Shown here one piece after another: positions 61,022 to 64,000 of a stretch of 64,000 nt of DNA. Source of the DNA: Lysinibacillus fusiformis (GTDB taxonomy: Bacteria > Bacillota > Bacilli > Bacillales_A > Planococcaceae); assembly GCF_003049525.1 (NCBI RefSeq), contig NZ_PYWL01000001.1:930001-994000 (forward strand), in the 5' to 3' direction. Numbering within the stretch: the stretch's first letter is position 1; the number at the start of each line of letters is the position of its first letter. The notes beneath the pieces are model-generated. The model was not told where the DNA came from. It saw only the letters and a program-made list of their open reading frames with translations, and searched no databases. The position numbers were made by a program, and so were the translations under genes.

Positions 61022-61058
61022 AACGGAGAAAGGTTAGTTCCTTTCTTCGTCATTTTTT
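61022..61058 (+). terminator. Terminator of the pepT operon
   Basis: AACGGAGAAAGG pairs with CCTTTCTTCGT around a 6-nt loop, followed by a T run; one mismatch. Confidence 0.82.
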
Positions 61059-61128
61059 CTATATTAATTACTGAATATTCTAATTACATAAAGAATTTGA
61101 GTGATGAACTCAAATCGAGGTGATCATA

Positions 61129-62091
61129 ATGAAAGAAATTGCTATAGGCATAGTAGCTTCCCTTTTTTTTGCTGTAACATTTATTTTAAATCATGCCATG
61201 GAAATGCAAGGTGGTAGCTGGCTATGGAGCGCGTCATTACGCTATTTCTTCATGCTACCTTTTTTACTTATCATTGTGTTTTATCGCAGAGGCTTTTCAC
61301 AATTATCTAATGAGATAAAAGCACAGCCTACAGTTTGGCTTCTTTGGAGCTTTGTAGGATTTGTCTTATTCTATGCACCGTTAACCTATGCCGCTGCATT
61401 TGGCCCAGGCTGGTTAGTTTCTGGCACTTGGCAATTTACCATTGTTGCTGGCGTATTATTAGCTCCACTCTTTATGACAGTTATTGCTGGCAAAAAAGTG
61501 CGTCAAAAAATACCATTCATTTCCCTTCTAATCTCATGTGTCATTTTAGTAGGTATTTTACTAATCCAAATACCTCAGGCACAATCGGTTTCATTTAAAA
61601 GTTTAATGCTAGGGATTTTGCCTGTCATCGTCGCTGCATTTGCTTACCCTCTCGGCAATCGTAAAATGATGGACGTCTGTGGAGGGCGTATCGATACCTT
61701 CCAACGTGTTCTTGGTATGACAATCGCTTCGATGCCAGCATGGATTATCATGGCTATTTATGCCCTGTTCACAGTTGGCCTACCTTCAACAGGCCAGTTA
61801 TTCCAATCATTACTTGTGGGTATTAGCTCAGGCGTCATAGCAACTATTTTATTTTTCATTGCAACAGATCGTGTAAAAGATCATCAGGGCAAACTAGCAG
61901 CGGTTGAAGCGACACAGTCAACAGAAATTCTTTTTGTCATTATTGGTGAGGTAATATTATTAGGTATTCCATTCCCTAACTCGATTGCCCTGGCAGGTCT
62001 AGGTGTCATTATTGTGGGAATGCTACTGCACAGTTACTACACAATGATTCTTGGGAGAAAAAGTACTGCCCAACAAACGCCGTCTTCCTAA
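61129..62091 (+). CDS. Multidrug resistance efflux transporter family (EmrE-like, DMT)
   Basis: A 320-residue membrane protein of about ten helices from ATG 61129, with GAGG 8 nt upstream; GTG 61120 is inside that site. Features are MKEIAIGIVASLFFAVTFILNHAMEMQGGSWLWSASLRYFFMLPFL, FGPGWLVSGTWQFTIVAG, AAFAYPLGNRKMMDVCGG and DHQGKLAAVEATQSTEILFVIIGE. These are characteristic of the Firmicutes EmrE-type DMT family (PF13536-like), which is annotated by similarity to multidrug exporters; substrates are mostly untested. Single gene with a terminator. Confidence 0.82.
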   Translation: MKEIAIGIVASLFFAVTFILNHAMEMQGGSWLWSASLRYFFMLPFLLIIVFYRRGFSQLSNEIKAQPTVWLLWSFVGFVLFYAPLTYAAAFGPGWLVSGTWQFTIVAGVLLAPLFMTVIAGKKVRQKIPFISLLISCVILVGILLIQIPQAQSVSFKSLMLGILPVIVAAFAYPLGNRKMMDVCGGRIDTFQRVLGMTIASMPAWIIMAIYALFTVGLPSTGQLFQSLLVGISSGVIATILFFIATDRVKDHQGKLAAVEATQSTEILFVIIGEVILLGIPFPNSIALAGLGVIIVGMLLHSYYTMILGRKSTAQQTPSS

Positions 62092-62118
62092 CAGCTCATT
62101 TGGAGGGCTGTTTTTTTC
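62091..62118 (+). terminator. Terminator of the efflux permease gene
   Basis: ACAGC (62091-62095) with GCTGT (62107-62111), extended inward by CTC/GAG across a bulge, is followed by a T run; it overlaps the end of the stop codon. Confidence 0.7.
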
Positions 62119-62161
62119 TTGGCAGTATGAAAATTGAAACGTCTGCCCCACAGATAAATTC

Positions 62162-62330
62162 AAAAAAAAGACGACTCCATTCTATAATAGAAAGAGTCGT
62201 CTGAGATTTTCACGTTCCCAAAAAATGAGGGGGGTTTTAGGAGCGTAATCATGAACTAGCAAACTTCTGGAGAAAAGTAGCTAAAGTTCATCCTCTCTAC
62301 ACTGTATTGTAGTGGAGGAATAATCTTTAT
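62162..62330 (-). ncRNA. Candidate Fur-regulated small RNA
   Basis: Predicted leftward transcript of about 170 nt between a Fur-box-overlapped promoter (62337-62365) and an intrinsic terminator (stem AGACGACTC/GAGTCGTCT at 62202-62169, then eight U). No long reading frame exists on either strand. Unpaired-looking C/U-rich stretches occur on the RNA: TTCCTCC (62320-62314), TTCTCC (62274-62269), GCTCC (62244-62240) and a CCCCCC run (62234-62229). These could pair with Shine-Dalgarno sequences, as in FsrA-type iron-sparing sRNAs. A marginal 11-codon frame (62291-62256) could make it a dual-function RNA. All functional statements are inference. Confidence 0.6.
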
Positions 62331-62332
62331 AC

Positions 62333-62351
62333 GATAATGATAATCATTATC
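62333..62351. promoter_or_regulatory. Perfect 19-bp Fur box
   Basis: GATAATGATAATCATTATC matches the classical 19-bp Fur consensus at every position and contains the 15-bp 7-1-7 core. It overlaps the -10 region of the minus-strand promoter, the usual place for iron-dependent repression. It lies in a gap between the convergent efflux permease and DUF4395 genes, so neither flanking protein gene is its target. Confidence 0.9.
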
Positions 62352-62365
62352 AATTAAATTGTCAA
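62337..62365 (-). promoter_or_regulatory. Promoter of the candidate sRNA
   Basis: On the minus strand, TTGACA (62365-62360) and TATCAT (62342-62337) are 17 bp apart, predicting a start near 62330. A second pairing, TTGATA with TATAAA (62331-62326), would start about 11 nt later and is also covered by the Fur box. Confidence 0.7.
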
Positions 62366-62383
62366 CAATAATCTAATAATTTT

Positions 62384-62815
62384 TTAAAAAGATTTTTTTA
62401 ATGAACGGCGGTACTGCCATTGCTTCAATTGAAAATGTAAAAAGCAACCTATACAAAAACCTGCTATAGCAATGGAAGAAGCTATTGCTACCATTGCCGT
62501 AAAGATATGACCTACTACCTGCCAATTTAATAGATAACCTAACAAGCCACCCGTTAAACAAAAGCTAGCTATACTCGCATTAAATTTTGGTTGCTGTGCA
62601 TCCTCTGGTATATAGGTAGATGGAGCTTTTTTGAGAAACAAACTCCCAAACCGAATAATGGGGTTATAGTTAAAGAAGACACCCAATAAATTCGCAACCA
62701 ATGGAATGGCTAAAATCCATATAATTCCTGTAATCCATGTGGCGATCACACTTAATAGTATCGTCCATTGATTAAGTCGTACCAGTGGTCTAGGAATTGC
62801 ATGAGGCAATGACAC
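62384..62815 (-). CDS. DUF4395 family membrane protein
   Basis: A 143-residue protein with four membrane helices. The start is GTG 62815, 7 nt after AAAGGTGGG; longer frames upstream lack a site. Hallmarks are IPRPLVRLNQWTILLSVIATWITG at the N-terminus and IAGFCIGCFLHFQLKQW at the C-terminus, whose C-x-x-C pair could be redox-active. DUF4395 proteins are often encoded near thioredoxin-like or sulfur-metabolism genes, but none is adjacent here. It is divergent from the FhuF-like gene. Confidence 0.8.
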   Translation of the reverse strand: MSLPHAIPRPLVRLNQWTILLSVIATWITGIIWILAIPLVANLLGVFFNYNPIIRFGSLFLKKAPSTYIPEDAQQPKFNASIASFCLTGGLLGYLLNWQVVGHIFTAMVAIASSIAIAGFCIGCFLHFQLKQWQYRRSLKKSF

Positions 62816-62933
62816 TTTAAAACCCACCTTTCTTATATGTTTAATGTATTTTACTATATGGCATTCCATTTGTGAAGCAAAAATGATTACTTTATAATTG
62901 AATTACGAAAGCTCTTAAGAAAAGGGGATCATC

Positions 62934-63644
62934 ATGCCAGCTTTAACGATGGATCAAGTTCAACAATTAAACTCCTATAGTATTTATACAACGGAACCAA
63001 AGCGAACGTTATTTACTTTAGCTGATATACATAAAGACTTTTACCATCCTGATTTTTTAAATCTCATGATGGGTATCACGGACGCCGCTACGGAAACTGC
63101 CGCGATTTCTCACTTCGCGCGCCGCTATGGGATGTTTTTTGCTATGCAGCTTTATATGCTCGCCGCTTATGACGAGGTGTGGGATGGAAAGCCAATTGAA
63201 TTACGCTTCGATGCTGCCAAGGAATTCAACAGCTTTACAGTCGCTATGTTTGTTAATCCTAATGATTGGCGCTATGTTGAGGAGAATGAACGTCAGGTGG
63301 TCATTGAAAAAATTCTATACGATGGTCATGTGATTGTTCAACAACTTCGAAAAGTAACTTCAATCTCCCCTCTTACTATATGGGAAAATTTCTTTGGCTA
63401 TTTACTATGGCATTATCATATTTTACTATCGAACCCTGGCTTAGCCGATCAAGCTATGGACGATATAGAAATATTGGAGGACCCTAAAACATGGGCACGC
63501 TTCTCTAATAAATCTTGGTGGGCACAATATACAGGGGGTCTAAGTCCAACAAATTTAGTCAATGTCCCTGTCCGTAAATCGTGTTGTTTTTCGAAAGATA
63601 TACCGGGATTAATGGCATGCGGATTTTGTCCAATGAAGAAATAA
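62934..63644 (+). CDS. FhuF-like (2Fe-2S) siderophore-iron reductase
   Basis: A 236-residue cytoplasmic protein. The C-terminus carries the FhuF iron-sulfur pattern: C217, C218, C229 and C232 in KSCCFSKDIPGLMACGFCP, an unusual C-C-x10-C-x2-C ligand set. The body (residues 20-200) includes FARRYGMFFAMQLYMLAAYDEVWDG and IWENFFGYLLWHYHILL, consistent with the IucA/IucC-C-terminal/FhuF fold. FhuF reduces ferric siderophores to release iron inside the cell. AAAAGGGGATC precedes the ATG. No siderophore transporter is adjacent in the window, but a perfect Fur box lies 580 bp upstream. Confidence 0.85.
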   Translation: MPALTMDQVQQLNSYSIYTTEPKRTLFTLADIHKDFYHPDFLNLMMGITDAATETAAISHFARRYGMFFAMQLYMLAAYDEVWDGKPIELRFDAAKEFNSFTVAMFVNPNDWRYVEENERQVVIEKILYDGHVIVQQLRKVTSISPLTIWENFFGYLLWHYHILLSNPGLADQAMDDIEILEDPKTWARFSNKSWWAQYTGGLSPTNLVNVPVRKSCCFSKDIPGLMACGFCPMKK

Positions 63645-63653
63645 TAGCAAGAC

Positions 63654-63703
63654 AAAAAAAGCCTTAACTTCCACAAATACATGTGAAAGCTAAGGCTTTG
63701 TAT
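63654..63703. terminator. Bidirectional terminator, FhuF-like gene / right-edge gene
   Basis: AAAGCCTTA pairs with TAAGGCTTT, extended inward by CTT/AAG and CACA/TGTG with small mismatches; the A run at 63654-63660 gives the U tail on the minus strand. Confidence 0.82.
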
Positions 63704-63704
63704 G

Positions 63705-64000
63705 TTATTTTTCGTATACTACAAACCAATCATTATTTTCCGCATACATAGACGTACCAAGAAAGCCTTGCTTCAAAAGCTGCTGTTGTGCCGCTGTATC
63801 TTTCATGTTGATTACTTGTTTTTCTGTCAATAAAGGGAGCTCTTGACGTAAATCCTTAAAGAATATATAACGTAGTTTGTCTACATATTTAATTTTTAAT
63901 CCTTTAATAACAAGGTCTTGAGCGAACTTATCCTTTAAGCTCGGAATATTAAATGGCTTGACTGTTGAACATACATAATCGTATTTTTCCACATCGATGT
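63705..64000 (-). CDS. Uncharacterised protein, C-terminal part (partial)
   Basis: The frame is open to the right edge, so the gene starts outside the window; 98 codons are visible, ending at 63705. The tail is mixed alpha/beta: YDYVCSTVKPFNIPSLKDKFAQDLVIKGLKIKYVDKL, then LLTEKQVINMKDTAAQQQLLKQGFLGTSM and WFVVYEK. There are no membrane segments. An in-frame GTG at 63992 lacks a ribosome binding site and is not the start. I do not recognise the family. Confidence 0.6.
   Translation of the reverse strand, partial: IDVEKYDYVCSTVKPFNIPSLKDKFAQDLVIKGLKIKYVDKLRYIFFKDLRQELPLLTEKQVINMKDTAAQQQLLKQGFLGTSMYAENNDWFVVYEK

Noticed and set aside
1..64000. CRISPR arrays, tRNA/rRNA genes, insertion sequences
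   Set aside because: No regularly spaced repeats, cloverleaf sequences, rRNA segments or transposase frames were seen on either strand.

Overview
The window reads as chromosomal DNA from a low-GC Gram-positive bacterium of the order Bacillales, most likely a Lysinibacillus-like member of the Planococcaceae. The reasons are strong purine-rich ribosome binding sites, ATG/GTG/TTG starts, many intrinsic terminators, and a Bacillus-type gene set: YfmM-type ABC-F ATPase, Spx paralogue, HelD, HemAT, UppP, an S-box (SAM-I) riboswitch and L-lysine 6-dehydrogenase. The assignment is inferred from protein flavour, not from a search. There is no phage, insertion sequence, CRISPR array, rRNA or tRNA that I can recognise; it is mostly ordinary core and metabolic genome.

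Layout. 1-7.9 kb: an FMN reductase (cut by the left edge), an NAD(P)-binding protein, a PseG/SpsG-like protein, a small coiled-coil protein, an ABC-F ATPase, an Spx-paralogue/MarR operon with paired operator-like repeats, an ECF sigma factor and a GAF-LuxR regulator. 8-15.7 kb: two SDR dehydrogenases, serine acetyltransferase, an M20 dipeptidase, a nitroreductase, an amidase-domain protein, a DUF2804 protein and a glycerophosphodiesterase. 15.8-24 kb: HelD, a 40-residue peptide gene, a tandem GNAT protein, a heterodimeric ABC exporter and an EamA permease. 24-31.5 kb: a PAS/EAL protein, a split ThrE exporter, a PdaC-like deacetylase and a secreted beta-propeller protein. 31.6-35.5 kb: a three-gene lysine-catabolic operon. 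35.9-47 kb: an AIM24-like protein, a 2-hydroxyacid dehydrogenase, HemAT, UppP, a phosphoesterase, an acyl-CoA dehydrogenase, a two-component system with a tiny membrane-protein gene between its partners, and a frameshifted EamA gene. 47-51.3 kb: homoserine dehydrogenase and SAM-riboswitch-controlled metY. 51.3-64 kb: a PlsY paralogue, a DASS transporter, a CoA transferase, a nitroreductase, lysoplasmalogenase, peptidase T, an efflux permease, a DUF4395 protein, an FhuF-like iron reductase and a gene cut by the right edge.

Functional links. hom, metY (with its S-box) and the serine acetyltransferase supply homocysteine and cysteine. LysDH, the aldehyde dehydrogenase and the acyl-CoA dehydrogenase form a route from lysine towards glutaryl/crotonyl-CoA. 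The acyl-CoA dehydrogenases, SDRs and CoA transferase suggest growth on amino acids and organic acids rather than sugars.

The most interesting unexplained signal is at 62.16-62.37 kb. A perfect 19-bp Fur box overlaps a good sigma-A promoter on the minus strand. It is followed by about 170 nt with no long reading frame, several C/U-rich anti-Shine-Dalgarno-like segments and a strong intrinsic terminator. This looks like an unannotated Fur-controlled small RNA, close to an FhuF-like gene. Second is the Spx paralogue that lacks the second redox cysteine, paired with a MarR regulator behind two 33-bp-spaced palindromic operator candidates.
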